Origin: Avena insularis
Taxonomy: Eukaryota; Streptophyta; Magnoliopsida; Poales; Poaceae
NCBI GenBank assembly: GCA_023614405.1
Contig: CM042691.1
Coordinates: 171,836,927-171,900,926 of the forward strand
Length of the DNA: 64,000 bases
Reading direction: 5' to 3'
Program-made: the position numbers and the translations under genes
Notes under the pieces: model-generated
Database searches by the model: none
What the model was told of the DNA's origin: nothing
The model's input: only the letters and a program-made list of their open reading frames with translations
In this document: positions 36,101-48,511 of the stretch, one piece after another
How the letters are laid out: the number at the start of each line of letters is the position of its first letter
Numbering within the stretch: position 1 is the stretch's first letter

Positions 36101-36300
36101 AGGGAAGAGTATAGGATTAGCCATCCAATCAGCATGGATGACCTCTACGATAAATCCTCTTAATTCTAGTCGGGCTAATTCCTTAGCTATAGCTTTGTGC
36201 TTATCATCACGAAACCAATGTCATGACTGTTTGATGGGTTTAGCGTCGGGGTACACATTAAGAGAGTGCTCGCCAACTTCCCTAGGTACTCCGGTCATGT
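33195..36300 (-). pseudogene. Tat copy 2 pol: RT, RNase H, archaeal-type RNase H, integrase
   Basis: Decayed Tat pol. RT: 35805-35993 (LLYFLDAYYVYHQI) and 35432-35821 with VHVYIDDIAVMSKKKE, the YIDD catalytic box, then KCFFGISARKLLGFIVSERG. Ty3 RNase H connection: LGERAAPLYKTLKKTDKF and 34892-35305 (LTYYLSEVLTESKQRY). The second, archaeal-type RNase H of Tat elements: 34556-34873 with SPQGDKMLYVLEIHF, NNIAEYEELLHGI and FVVQHIPQAENEEAK. Integrase: zinc-finger side REIHKGECGHHVA (34017-34256), core DKFTKWIEAKPV and IITDN (33758-33976), C-terminal GPWAEELPVVIWSLRTTPN (33601-33786). Frames shift repeatedly and many stops are present. The DN of the second catalytic Asp is kept, but the enzyme as a whole cannot be made. 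Confidence 0.85.
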
Positions 36301-36559
36301 AAGAAGGCTTCCATGCAAAGATATCTTTATTAGTTTTGAGGAACTCGGCGAGCATGCTTTCCTATGCATGGTCTAAGCCTACCCCTATGTTCGTTGTCTT
36401 GGAGGGATCGTCTTCCTTCAGGGACGTCTTCTTCGTCTCTTACGATGCCTTCAACTATAGGTTTGGCTTCAGCACCTTGTTCTTCGTGGAGGGCATCTCG
36501 GACGGGTCAACGGTATTCTTGATATCCTGGTACTCCAGGGCGTGCAGCACGGCTTCAGC

Positions 36560-39500
36560 AAAGGTGGCAGATCCATCCTCGCAGTCTTGCGCTTTCTTCG
36601 GATTTCCTCGGATGGTGATGACGCCCTTTGGACCTAGAAGCTTTATCATGTTGTAGATGTAACAGGGCGAGCCATGAACGCCTAGTAAGCCGGACACCCG
36701 AAGATGGCGTGGTAAGCACTCCTGAATGGTACCACCTCAAAGGAGAGTGGCTCGGTCTAGTAGTTGTCTCCGTTTTGGAAGGTCACATCCAGAGTGATCT
36801 CACCTAGAGAATCTGCATGTCTCCCTAGTACAATGCCATGGAAAGTCACGTTGCTGTGATTTAACTGGCTTTCGGTGGATCTTCATGTGGTGGAGTGTCT
36901 AGATGTAGAGGATGTTGATGCTACTTCCACCGTCCATGAGATTTTTAGAGAACTCATATCCATCAATAAGAGGATTGACGACCAGAGGGTACTTTCCCAG
37001 ACAATGTGTTTTCCTCTGGTGATCTGTGCGGTCAAAGGTGATGGTTACATCCGACCAATCCAAGAATTGAGGGACAGCCGGAATCGTAGCGTTGAGCTCG
37101 CGAAGAACCGCCTTTTTTACCTTAGCTGGCTGAGTTCCAAGGAAATATACATATGTGTCTTTCTTGGTGGGATATCCTTCTTTCCATCTGACTTGGGTTG
37201 TGCGGCATCCGCTTCTTCCATGTCGGAATCTTCATTGGGCTCCTTGCCTTTCTCAGAGTTTTACTTTCCTTTTCGTCGCTTGGCTCTATAGCCAGCGGAT
37301 TCGTTTTTCTTGATGTCGTCATTGCAATGACACTCGGCATTTGTGTGGGCAGAAACTCCACTCGCGTCTAGGTGATGTACACAAGGGTTTTTGGCAATGT
37401 CGGCCTAGGAATATGATTTTCTGGGTTGTTGATCTCCTCTACCTTGGACCCGATAAGTTCTACGACCTCGTCCCCGGCCGCCTCCGCGCCCTCCTCATCC
37501 TCCGGATCCGAACGTTGCGTTAACAGCTGCATTATCCAGAGCCGATTTATCTTCTGAGGTATTCTTGCGCTTCTGAGTTTGTTGGTTTTGCTGCTTGGCC
37601 GCATTCGAATTAGCCAGATTATTCAGTAGTCCATCTGAATCGTCATTGGTGTTAGCATATTTTCTTGTTATTTCTATCATCTCTCCCATATCTATGACAT
37701 GGTCACACTTTCGTCGACGATGCAAAAGCCCGACTGGGAGTCCTGCAATGACAACTCAAATCGTAGTTTGCTGATTTACTCCCTCAAAGAAGTTATTCAT
37801 GTTGATCCAGCATCCGAGGTATCCCGGCAGGTTTCTCCGGGTCTTTGAGTGCAACGCTACAAGTCTTCGACTGTGCAAGGCCTCTTATATGTTCCCTCAA
37901 AGTTTGAAAAGAACGCACTTTGCATATCATATTAGTTGTGAATTGAGTTCTCTGGTAGTTCATTGAGCCATGATCGAGCCGTCTTCCGCAACATGAGTGG
38001 GATATATCAAACTGTAACTAGGTTGTTTCCTCCTTTGGCGATGCAGCAAGCTTGGAAAAAATCTTGAAGCCAAGTATCTTGCCGAGCTATGCTATCATAG
38101 GGTTGAATATGTTTAGCAATGTCGAAGTCAACCGAAAATTTGGTTCTACAGATACGTGGGCCGAAGCATTTGGGTCCTACATATACGTCCTCTTCCTCAT
38201 ACCGCCATGCTGCCATGTTTAATTCTATGCGATGGAGAGTGTCGTTTGACGAGAGAGATCTGCGCCTTGGAGGCTCACGACTTCTGCGCGGCGGAGTCGG
38301 ATTCCTGCTTCTTCTTCCACCATCACCGCCCCCACCTCTGCGGCTTCCATGGCTACGATGAGATCCGTCATGGTTGCTATCGGACATTGATGGTGGCTCT
38401 GGCAAGTTACTTCCGGCTGAGTGACGTGGTCCTAGAGCCTCATTATGCTGACTCTGAGGTTGATTTCTTCGAGCTCCATCCCTACTTTATTCAGGATGAT
38501 CCGGGTCATTTCTTCGTCCGGCGTTACCAGCCGGGGTGGCATCCTTAGTCGATCTTGTTCTTTCTGGCGGTGCACCTCCGGGTCTTCTCTGTGGTGATTA
38601 TTTTGCCGACGATGGCCCTGGTGAGGCACCAATGCCCTGATGGCATCTTCAAAATAAGCCGGAGTAACTCTCGACTAGTCCCACATGGCCCTACGATGAT
38701 GACCGTTTGATCCTGTCGTTGAATTTTCTTCTTCCCAAAGACGGTGAAGTTGATCTGTGTCCTTGCGGGGCCGTTCATCAGCGCTTTGGCCTGCGCTAGT
38801 GTGGAAAAATTCCGACCTTGAGGCCAGCTTGCCACTGAATGACGTGGCTGTCTTTTGTTGTTTCAATCCTTTGTCAAGCAATGCTGCGCACTGTCAAACC
38901 TGTTCTGGAGACGGATTACTGGCAAGGATGGCTCGAGTAGCCGTAGTGTTCTCCACTAGCATGCTGTAGACTCGGATCTTCTCTCCGGTTTTATAGTCGA
39001 ATAAATATCTGTGGATATCCGGGTTCCTATTAGCAAGAACCAGACCTCCCCTTGTCTTGTTTGGTATTTGCTTGAATTCTAACTGATACTAGGCAGGATT
39101 GCTGTCTATCTGCTGTCTGAGCTCGACGATGTGGGAAGCTTCTTCGAGCAAAAATAAGCGATGCTTTTATAGGTCCTCAGCACTTTTCTCCAGCTCATCC
39201 GGAGTAAGATCCGAAGCAGTTGGGATTGGTATCATGAGAGCGTCTCTGTATATTTCACGTGCACCCTTGGTGACAACGCGTCCATCCACAGGAGTGTCGG
39301 TCGGTGTGGGATTAATCAGATCTCCATCTTGATTCTCCATCTCGATCTATTCTTCATCTTCTTCTTCGTGGGCTTCCTCTACCGGCTCTATCGATGTTGG
39401 GTTTTTCTTCTTCTTCTTTGACTGCACGGTAGCCTTAACGTGTGTACCAGTGAAAAGATTGCTTTCTGTCTGGTACCGGGAGATAGACTTCCTTCGGTAC

Positions 39501-40300
39501 TTCCCATCATAGTTGGCTTCTGGACCTCAGATGAATCTCCGGTGTCCATGTCATCTTGCGCAGTGTAGTCTTCATCCATGCTATCATATGGTCTCGGAGG
39601 AGTCTCCGACTCACCTTGTGCTGGCTTGGAGGCGTACTCTTCCTCGTATGCTTCCATCTCCTTCTCGAAGTCTTGAAGTTCCTGTGACGTCAGTGATTCC
39701 TGAGGGGAGGCAGGTGAGTCAGTATTTTCTCCCATAGCATCAAGAACTGAATCATTACCGATAGATCCGGATCCAGAGCCCATGTAGCGTAGGAAGCAAT
39801 GCTTCTTTTTCTTCATGGTTTCAAGGTAGCGGCACAACTGGGTTTCCGCCTCTGCCATCTCAAAGCTCTGCTTGATATCGGCGATTGCTTTGTAATCAAT
39901 GTAGGGGCGCTTGATCAACGTCTTTATCCTATGCCTCAAGTGTGTTTTTTCTACTTCGGCATCGGTATAACCGGATTCGAAGCGAATATACTCCTCATCC
40001 GTGTATCTTATCTCAACGTGGAGATTAGATCTAGACTTTTCTTCCACCACTTCTTCGACTACAAGAGCGGGCTAGGTGGGTTCAGGTTTTTTTGGGATCT
40101 TGAACTCTCCCGCCTCTACGGATAGAGCAGATCCGGACTTTTATTCCACCATGGTCATCACCTCGAGTGTGGGTTGGGCGGGATCAGCGAAGCCGAGGTA
40201 GATGTCGATCTCTCCAATGGACATGATGGTGTAGGTTGTCACGGGCTCTTTATCCGGAATCCAAGACTCGTCGAGAAGAACGAGAGGGACATCACTGGTG
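36560..40300 (-). pseudogene. Tat copy 2 leader, gag and protease
   Basis: Same order as copy 1. The protease active site LMDGGSSI is at about 36922-36945 with FDRTDH upstream. gag pieces are 37495-37725 (ITRKYANTNDDSDG), 38007-38405 (Arg/Ser-rich start, then FSVDFDIAKHIQPYDS and DFFQACCIAKGG) and 38545-38835. The leader ORF is 39388-40050 (YIDYKAIADIKQSFEMAEAE, DFEKEMEAYEEEYASK, ending in a Lys/Arg-rich run). Against copy 1 the leader is the best preserved part, at 220 codons open. The N-terminal leader segment (40140-40300) is broken by stops. Confidence 0.75.
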
Positions 40301-40401
40301 TAGACCACGTGACCATGGCAATTGTTTCACCGATTCCTGCACGCGTAGATTCCGCCCGGAACAAAGCTCCAAAAGTCGACTGCTCCATGGTGGGCGCCAA
40401 C

Positions 40402-40849
40402 TGTCGTCGAATTGTAGACAAGTACACCATAGAGGGTGCTGAAGGCGTTGAGAAGACGGGGTGTGATACGTACGGTTTTCCGGGTGCGGTGAGCACAAGT
40501 TTACCCAGGTTTAGATCCGACTGCTATAGTCGGATCCTACTCCTGCTAGAAATCCAGTAATATATCGGCGAGAGTTGGACGTTACAGTGGATTACAAGAG
40601 AGGTTCGCCTATGCGAGTAGGTTGTGGTTGACCTGTCCGGCTACGTTACAGAGTCGGTAACTAGATACAACTTGGACTACAAGTAATACTATATACCTAA
40701 GTCGGTAACTCTTTTGGGCCTTGTCGTAGCCGGAAGTGACTCCTCCTCTTTCTCTGACTCAGCCACCCGTGAAGCAAAGCTCTAACCCGTTGGTGGGCCA
40801 TCCTAGTCAGCAAGTCATGTGGGTATACCCGGAAAGTATCTCTCCAACA
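40402..40849 (-). repeat. Tat copy 2 5' LTR with internal deletion (448 bp)
   Basis: It begins TGTCGTCGAATTG and ends TCTCTCCAACA on the plus strand. The primer-binding site TTGGCGCCCACC lies directly inside at 40401-40389. Relative to the LTRs at 22411 and 47419 it lacks about 75 bases between GCGAGT and CCGGCTACG (near 40616-40640). The missing part includes the TATATAA box present in the other two. Confidence 0.88.
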
Positions 40850-41876
40850 ACACGTTGGATGGTAACAACTATATGATCAATGCCCACACAGCCCATGAGT
40901 GTACTAGCCGTACAACATCACTACACATAGATTGGCTCTAATACCACTATTGGGGTTCCGATGCAGAAAACAAAAAAATCCTAAGGAAGAACGCCCTAAT
41001 GCACAATATCTATCTATTAGTAATGTAGTAACGGCCGAAGGTTTCGGATACATACCCATGTAGTCTGAAAGCGGTTAACATTCCAAGGGGAACGTGGTTG
41101 AAGTAGTCGTGCTAGTACCCGACCTCAAGGTCGCGAAGCCCCTCGCAAGTAACCTCTTGCTCTATCATTATGCATCAGTCTGTGTCATGACATCCAAGGT
41201 GTCCCAAGTGTGGTCCCTCGTGGTTTCGTACACATATGGTGTACGATGATGACCTCTGGCTCCCGATCCCTGCTGGGAGTGCAGAAGTAGATCTCCGTCT
41301 TGGAATCTCAATATTGCATGCTGCTAGTGCGCTATCTCTTGCATTAATAGTCCTATCATGGGACCATACTAGCGCAAGGAGACACATAGAGAGAGAGGAG
41401 AGGGAGGGAGGAGGCGCATAGAGGAGGGAGGAGATCTCCCAACTCATGGACTCGGTGTGTCTCCTCCTCCAAGGGGCCTCTTTATATAGGGGATGGGGGG
41501 CAGGTTTTCCCCCTCCCCAAGGTTCCTAGCCGGCAGCCAAGGGAGGGAGGGAGCATCCCTAGGGTGCCCCAAACCGTAACCCTATGTTTCCCCAGGCGCA
41601 TGGGCCTTTAGGGCCCATCTGGGAGGCCTGCCCTCTTGCGATTTCCCTCATGGGACATTTTTCCATAGGAAGTTTGGCCCATTAATGGAATACCCTTTGA
41701 AATTAGATTTTAATTTTATGTTTCATATTAATTACACTAATTAATATGTAAATATATATTACAAAATTTGATTTGACCCAAAACACCTTTTGGTTCCCTT
41801 TTGATTTCTTCCGAACGACTTCGGAACTTCCCGAAACAATTCTGGTTCTCTCATAGAAAATTTTTCGGTTTCCTTT
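40850..41876 (-). mobile_element. Copia-like element: 5' internal end, primer site and LTR part
   Basis: Minus-strand primer-binding site TGGTATTAGAGCC at 40946-40934, followed at 40948 by an LTR end reading TATTGGGGTTCCG on the plus strand (a mutated TG start would be TGTTGGGG). A minus-strand TATA box TATATAA lies at 41490-41483, about 540 bases inside the LTR. 40850-40933 is the start of the internal region, where Tat copy 2 inserted. On the right the LTR is interrupted at about 41876 by solo LTR 3; 47347-47418 is probably its continuation. No coding part of this element is in the window. Copia assignment rests on the primer-binding site and layout. Confidence 0.6.
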
Positions 41877-44800
41877 TTTAACATCCCAATTTTAGCAACC
41901 CTGATTTGTTTTCTAGAATGCAGAAATCAGGGGGAACAAAAAAAATTATTGTTAAGCAGTGTAATGTTTGCTTGCTTGTTTGTTTGTTTATTTGTTTGTG
42001 CCTTTTCATCTGATACTTCCTACCTCAACCTCTTCTGACAAAATCTACTTAACAAAAGATATGTCTTGGCTTATTTTACATATTCTCAAATGTTCTAGCA
42101 TTTCAAAACTTGAGCCAACATGTCCTTTTAACAACAATTATTTCTTAGCTTCTATTTAACAAAACTATGGAGAGCTATATGATATAATCTCCTTTTGTTT
42201 TCAAGAAAGAATTTCCAACTACTCTTACCTCTAGGTTTACAAAAACCTTTAAAACATACTTTTAATTCTAATCTTTGTAGAAATACCAAGAGGCCCTTAT
42301 CTTACTTCAAGTGTGGAAATACCAAGTGTGGAAACGATTAGCAATGTCTCATCTTTGAGAGTCCCTCCTTCTCAACCCTTGTGCATTTTGAAATTCACTT
42401 AAACCATCTTTTAAACCATCCTAAGTACTACCAAGGACCACTCTTTCCCTTGGCTATATCATATTTTAACCTACATGTTCTTGATGTTTTCACAGGCATG
42501 AAAATAATAATTCCTGCAATCATATCAACATGTCTACTTTGATAGAAGCTCACTTCCCCATGATATCTTATTTGGACCAACTCTCTGCAGGGCTGTGCTC
42601 AACTCATGGAGGTCTATCCATCTCTACTTCACTTGTTTCAATTGGATCATTGTGCTTCCAAAATCCGCATGGTTTTGAAGGCTAGTTGATAATCTTTTTT
42701 GGCACCCTTATTTTATTCAAACTTTGGCATCAATTCTAGGAAATCCCAATCATGATAAACCTGAAACTTATTTACCATGATGATCAACATCACTTAGTCT
42801 ATTTATCCATTTAGCCCATGACCCAAGGGGAGCCTTGAGCTCCTCTATCCAACAAGGTTTTCTAGGCATAAAAATAATAATGCCTAAGATCCTTTCTCAC
42901 ATCTTTTCTTTCAAAGTCAAGTCTGATTTCCAAAAAGCAAGTTTCCAAATGATGGATACACCTTGTGGACCATCTACCTTGGAGGTAAAATTTTACCCAA
43001 TGCCTTCCATAATTATCTTGGACCAAAAATAATTAAATTTCTTTACGTGACAAAAACTCCAAACCCCCCTCTATAAAGGAAAGTTGCTTTACTCCAAATC
43101 AATTCTCCAAATTTAGGTACAATTGAGGACTATATATAATATCCTATCTTCCCACTTCTTGAAGAGATTTATTATGTCTTTTTCCCATTTTCTTAAATGG
43201 CTGAACTGGAAAAATAAATGTTTTAAATACTTTTATGCCTCAATAAATCTTGGGAAAATTCTGCAAGGTGTGAATTCATATTCAGGACCATCTCAAACAA
43301 AAAGCCCAACTTGTACAATTCAAAAATATTAAAACAACTTCTGAAAAAAAATCAGCACTATTCGAATAAAAGATAAAATGAGGATATAAAATAGTTAAAA
43401 AATCTCCAAATAAATATTGGGAATCTATCTTGACCATATCCATCTATCCAAACCCTTATCTCATCTTGCAAGGATCGAAAACCAAGAGTCTCTTCATAAT
43501 CACACATTATGTCCAATTTGATCATACCACCAAAAACAATTAGCAAACCCCATCCAAATCCATCCAAACTTGTCAAGAACCCCTCCTTAGCAGCACACAC
43601 GCCTCTGGTCGACCACCCACTATAGAATATCACTCTAGCTCTGCCCCACCCTTATCCTATGTGTTTGTCTAAGAGGGACACAAGAAAAACAACAAAACAA
43701 GGGCATTACTTCACCATGCAGCAATCATCGCACTTCCTCTCTGCCCCTGCACGCCACTAGGGAACCCCTCGTACCACTCCCCATGCCCACAACATCTGGA
43801 CCATTGTTTTCCCCCTCTCCATGCCCTCTCCATGTACATAGTCCACCTTGCACCCACCCTCTTGGGTTAAATAGGCTAGAAGCTGCTCTTCCCTATCTCT
43901 TGGCCCTCATTTGCATCCTCTGCCTTCTACTTACCACCGCCTAGATCCACTTCCCCTGCCTCACTCTACACTTGCCAGGAGAAGAGAAGAAAGGCCCCCT
44001 CGGCCATCTTCAAGATATGAGCCTAAAACTCTCTCCCCAGCACTTTCTCCCCTGCATGTCTTTGTGCTACAACATCCTCGTCCCCCTCTATCTAAACTTG
44101 CCCTTTTCCTTGCTCAGGCATGCCCTAGGAACCATCCCCGGTGAGCTCTGAAGGGCCCTCTATTGGCGTCATCGCGCGAGCTCGGTTTCCGTCGCCAAGG
44201 ACCCCTTGTCGACCATCGTCGGACTCGCTGTAGCGCACCGCGTCTTCTTAGTCCCTCTCTAGCACCCCTCGTCCACTCAGGTAAGCCCTCACCACCTCCC
44301 TAGGCCTACTAGGGTTTGCTCTTCTCTATCCCGCAGCGCAACAAAGAAGACGCGGGAGAGCCGTCTGCTGGGACTTGATCCGACAGACAACATCCTTCCA
44401 GACGCCTTTGGCCAGCTCTCTTGCTGACCACTGGGCCATGCCTGGCAGCTTAAAGCCCCGCCCCCCATGCGCAGCCCCGCCCAGGTGGGTCGGAATCCTC
44501 TGGCAAGGCCATTTTCACGCAGATCTGGCCCGACATTTCTGCATAAATACCACAAAAAATGAAAAAGGAAACAAATGCCCATATATAAATTTTCCTGTGA
44601 ACCTATGTGTTTTCTCAAACATGCAGAACAAGCTTTGACCCAAAATAAGATTTAGTTTTTTTCTAATAATTCTTTTACAAACTAGTATCAGGTACACTAG
44701 ATAATTTATACAGGAAGTTTAAAAAAATCAAATGGGATGATTCAAGTTTAATAAAAAAGTTATTGATTATACCTATCAGGTAGTCTTTACCATGTGCCAA

Positions 44801-47346
44801 GTGGAGACATAGTCTTTATGTAACAAAAATAAAAAAAATCAACCCATATATGCATTTAGAAAATTCCCTGGGACAAACCATGATCTGAATTGACCTCATT
44901 AAAACTCTTAGTGATGGAGTATACCAATACTTACAAAAATATAGGAGCTCAATATGTATTGTGCTCTGACTAAATTTTTATGAATTAAACACTTCTGCTC
45001 AGCATTGCTGCACTAGATAAATCATGGTAATAGTTATGTAACTCCAAAAGTAGTGATTCCAATTTTTTCTAGAAGGTATTAAAAAATATCTATCCAATGA
45101 CCTTGATCCCACATCATTTGGACCTGTAGATTAAATCTGGATAAAAAGACAAATTTCTTCTAGAACTAACTTTGGGATTTTCACAAGGGTGTTATGGTCA
45201 TTATTTTAAATTGGTTCCAACTCTCACTCAACCAATCCATCAAACCCTACATAAAACTAAGAGTAAATAATTGTTGGACCCACAAATACTTTCTAGTGAA
45301 TTATTTCCTAAAACTTGAGCTTTTGTCACTACGAAATTCATAGTAAATCAAAGAAAATCATAAATTAGTGACACCACTTTTGTTGGTTTCATTTGTCAAT
45401 ACCTATCTGATGATATCATTTTTGTATATTTATATCATACAGAATTTGGCCTTGGTACAAAACCCCTCTCCTAGGTAGTTTCTAGACTATAAATCCCAAG
45501 GGATCTTCTTCTAATGCCTTCAAATCATTTACCCATCTCAATCAAGACAATCATCCAACACCCTACTGTTTTATATCAAGTGATTATCTTTTGTTTTATG
45601 TATTGTATTGATACTTGTATGCCTTGGTTGATTTTGGTATTGTCTGTTTGCATGCATAATCGATGATGGTGATAGTTGTGATTGCTTGACGAAGAGAAGA
45701 AGACGTGTTTTTATTATTTGGGTATTATCGGTATTCTGGTATTCTATTGAGTCAAGGAACATCACTATGGTCACAGGAAAGCCACCTTCTTTCTCATAAT
45801 CCCTTTTCCTACTATTTTTCTTATGCATGTTTTATCTACTTGTTTATGAAATTTGCATGGCTTTATTATACTATATTTTGTATGCGGGAAGGTTTGGCTC
45901 CTCCAAACCATTACTCCCTTAGTACCATTAGGTACAACCCATTTGATGAATCCTAATTGCCTTTTATAATGTATGTGGGGCATAGCACCACCACCGTTGG
46001 AGACCCCATTTTAGCCAAAATAAAAGTATAGGATGGGAAGACCCAGAAAAAGGATTATAAAAATGTTTTATGAGAAAACCTTGGTAAGGTTTGGCCTTCC
46101 AAGAGAGTTTGAGAAAGAAAAAGGTTTTGGTTTCGCAAATAATGTGGAAGTGAGAAGGGGGAAAATGTTTAACAAAACGCACCCGGTTCTTTGCAGTTTT
46201 GCTAGAAAATTAACCCGTGCAACCACATTACCCTGGAGTGGGACCGGGTTGGACTTAATGTTTGCTACTCTAGTGTGAGAATTATCACAACTACTTATAA
46301 GGGATCAGCTCCCTCTAATTCAGGGTTTGCCTTTACAAAAAGGGTCAACTACTAGACAGTCACCTGGAGGAAGCAGGATCACCCATGTGAGTGACCGGGC
46401 GATACTATGAACCTCGCATTGAAAGTGTGCACTCTCGAGGAGTTGGATGCACTCTGGGTTGGTCCTCGGATCCAGATGTTCTGGTTTTGAGAGGAATAAC
46501 TCATAGGGTAGGGCCCATGTTGGAGTGGCATCTGGAGGGTCTTGATCGGTTAGTCGACCCACGATTAGTGTGGATCAAGGAAGGGTACCCGTTTGGTGTG
46601 GGTAAAGTTTACAACCTCTGCAGAGTGTAAATCTATTCGAATAATCATGTCCACTTTCATGGATGGTTGGGAAGGTTGCTGTAAAGCGGTGCTGGTTTTG
46701 TTTTCCAAGATGACTTTGGAAAATAAAGAGTTTTATAACTTGGTAGTCTGAAGGACACCAGAGAAGGTGATGTGATATTGGAGGATCAAGGAAGAAGAAA
46801 ACCCGGTCAAGTAAGGACCATGGTGATGAAATAGGGTGAACCAATCATAGTGTTTTATAAAACTTTTCAAAAAGACTTTCCAAAGGTTTTGCAAAAGTTT
46901 TCAACAAAAACCTTGTAGAGAAACTATTTTAGAAAAGAACCTCCCATGGAGCCCTCCTATTACCATAGCCATAATGCATATCCTTTTATTATTATTAATA
47001 TCTTAAGGTGGTTTGTGAGTATATTCAAAGTACTCACTAGCATTGTCCTTGGCTATTAACTTGGTCAGATATCGAGAACATGGAAACGTTGACGACTATG
47101 CAGCTAGGACGTCCTCCCAGTCAGTTGCCTGTAGGTTAAGGTATGGCTCGGCCTCGAAGCTTGATGATGTTCCGCTGATGATGACCGATATAGCCATAAC
47201 TACAATTAATTAAGGTTTGCCTTATATCTACTTAAGTAATGGATGTTTACTTTGATACATGTCGGTTATGTGCCATGAAGAATTGATCATGGGATCATGG
47301 TGTATGCATAACAGGGATCTTGGGAGGAAAAATCTAGGGTCCCACA
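41877..47346 (+). mobile_element. Solo LTR 3, long Tekay-type LTR (about 5.5 kb)
   Basis: It starts TTAACATCCCAATTTTAG, a degenerate form of TGTCACATCCCAA, and ends CTAGGGTCCCACA. CTTTT lies on both sides (about 41873-41877 and 47347-47351). Its end region (TATGCATAACAGGGATC) matches that of solo LTR 2. AT-rich sequence to about 43700 is followed by a GC-richer block 43700-44560, with TATA-like GTTAAATA near 43866 on the plus strand, then AT-rich sequence. It is longer than solo LTR 1 and may hold a further insertion or duplication that I could not define. No gag or pol and no supported gene. Confidence 0.65.
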
Positions 47347-47418
47347 CTTTTCTTTCTCCGATCAACTGCGGATATCTCTCCATAGAATAATTATTTCTTT
47401 CTCTTTCTCTACTTTGAT
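47347..47418 (-). other. Short remnant between solo LTR 3 and Tat copy 3
   Basis: Seventy-two bases, pyrimidine-rich, that are probably the continuation of the Copia-like LTR broken at 41876. The last bases before the Tat LTR, TTGAT, would be the left target duplication of Tat copy 3. Confidence 0.4.
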
Positions 47419-47942
47419 TGTCGTCGGATTTTCGACAAGTATTCCATAGGGGGTCCTAGTGGCGTTTGAAAGATGGGGTGTGAGACATCGGATGTTTCAG
47501 GAGCGGTGAGCACAAGTTTACCCAGGTTTAGATCCGACTGCGGTGATCGGATCCTACTCCTGCTAGCAACCAAGTAATATATCAGCGTAAGCCATATGTT
47601 ACAGCGGATTACAAGAGAGGTTCGCCTGTGCGAGTTGTGATTGTGGTAGTAAGATTGGTTGTGCCCTAAAGGCTCCCATAGGACTGGTTTATATAGATAC
47701 CAGGGCCTAGGGTTATAGGAGAGTCTTATCCGGCTACGTTACTGCGTCGATAACTAGATACATCTTGCACTACGAGTAATACTACAGGCCTAAGTCGGTA
47801 ACTCTTCTTGGCCTTGTCGTAGCCAGAACTGGGTCATCCTCTTTCTCTAAATAGGTCGCCCGTGAAGCAAATCTTTAACCCATTGGTGGTCCACCCTGGT
47901 CAGCGAGTCCTGTGGGTATACCCGGAAAGTATATCCCCAACA
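47419..47942 (-). repeat. Tat copy 3 3' LTR (524 bp)
   Basis: TGTCGTCGGATTTTCG to TATATCCCCAACA, the same family as 22411-22933. A minus-strand TATA box TATATAA lies at about 47695-47689. It is followed by GTAGCCCCCGGAAGT, the complement of a polypurine tract GGGGGCTAC, which marks it as the 3' LTR. Confidence 0.9.
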
Positions 47943-48511
47943 GTAGCCCCCGGAAGTCTCCAATATCCAAAGTCGGATAAATCGTCTAGCTTAGCTTGAT
48001 GGTTTCTTCGTCTTGAGAATCTTGAAGGGTTCCTTAAAACTTCATTTAGCAGTGTAGGATTCTGAGTCAGTTGAGTCGGATATGTTTTGTTCTGAATTAA
48101 GTATTTTCCTTGCTCGGTTTGAAACATGAGCTGGATTTTATAGCAGCATGCGGGCTGACAACTTTTTAGACCAGGTCTTGTCACTGATAAGAATCCCATC
48201 GACACGACCGTTAGTGGGCCCGCTCCTTACAAAATAGAGCACCATTTCAATGCTCACGCGAGAATCGAGGAGGCGGAGGAGTCGCGAGGAATTTACCCAC
48301 CTCTCTCCTATACGCGAGGCGTAAATTGCTCAACCAACGCACGAATCTTGGCGTAGAGGCAAATAAAAGAGAGGGGAAAACCTTTCTCTCATATTTATCT
48401 CTCCACCGCTTCCATCATTTTCTCCTCGTAATCCTTGAGCGCTCCGCAGCCATTCCCATCTACACACCTCAAGAAAAATTCTCTCTCCCCACCAGTCCTT
48501 CTCCAAGAGAG
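47943..48511 (+). promoter_or_regulatory. Polypurine tract and upstream region of the antisense gene
   Basis: 47943-47957 is the minus-strand polypurine tract next to the 3' LTR. The remaining ~550 bases precede the antisense ORF on the plus strand and should contain its promoter and 5' leader. I see only weak TATA-like sequence (TACAAAATAG near 48228), so the promoter position is not determined. Confidence 0.45.

Larger units (their letters stand above)
22934..40849 (-). mobile_element. Tat-lineage Ty3 retrotransposon, copy 2, with antisense gene
   Basis: Minus-strand element with 5' LTR 40402-40849, leader, gag, protease, RT, RNase H, archaeal-type RNase H and integrase to about 33195, then an oppositely oriented gene (22934-32549, plus strand) before the missing 3' LTR. 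It carries the LINE at 23189-30476, and copy 1 entered at 22933/22934. Its own insertion site is in the 5' untranslated region of a Copia-like element that continues at 40850. All frames are decayed. Confidence 0.85.

Noticed and set aside
40174..40560. 128-codon plus-strand ORF over the Tat copy 2 leader and LTR
   Set aside because: It runs across the primer-binding site and LTR boundary and is antisense to the leader ORF; no family resemblance.
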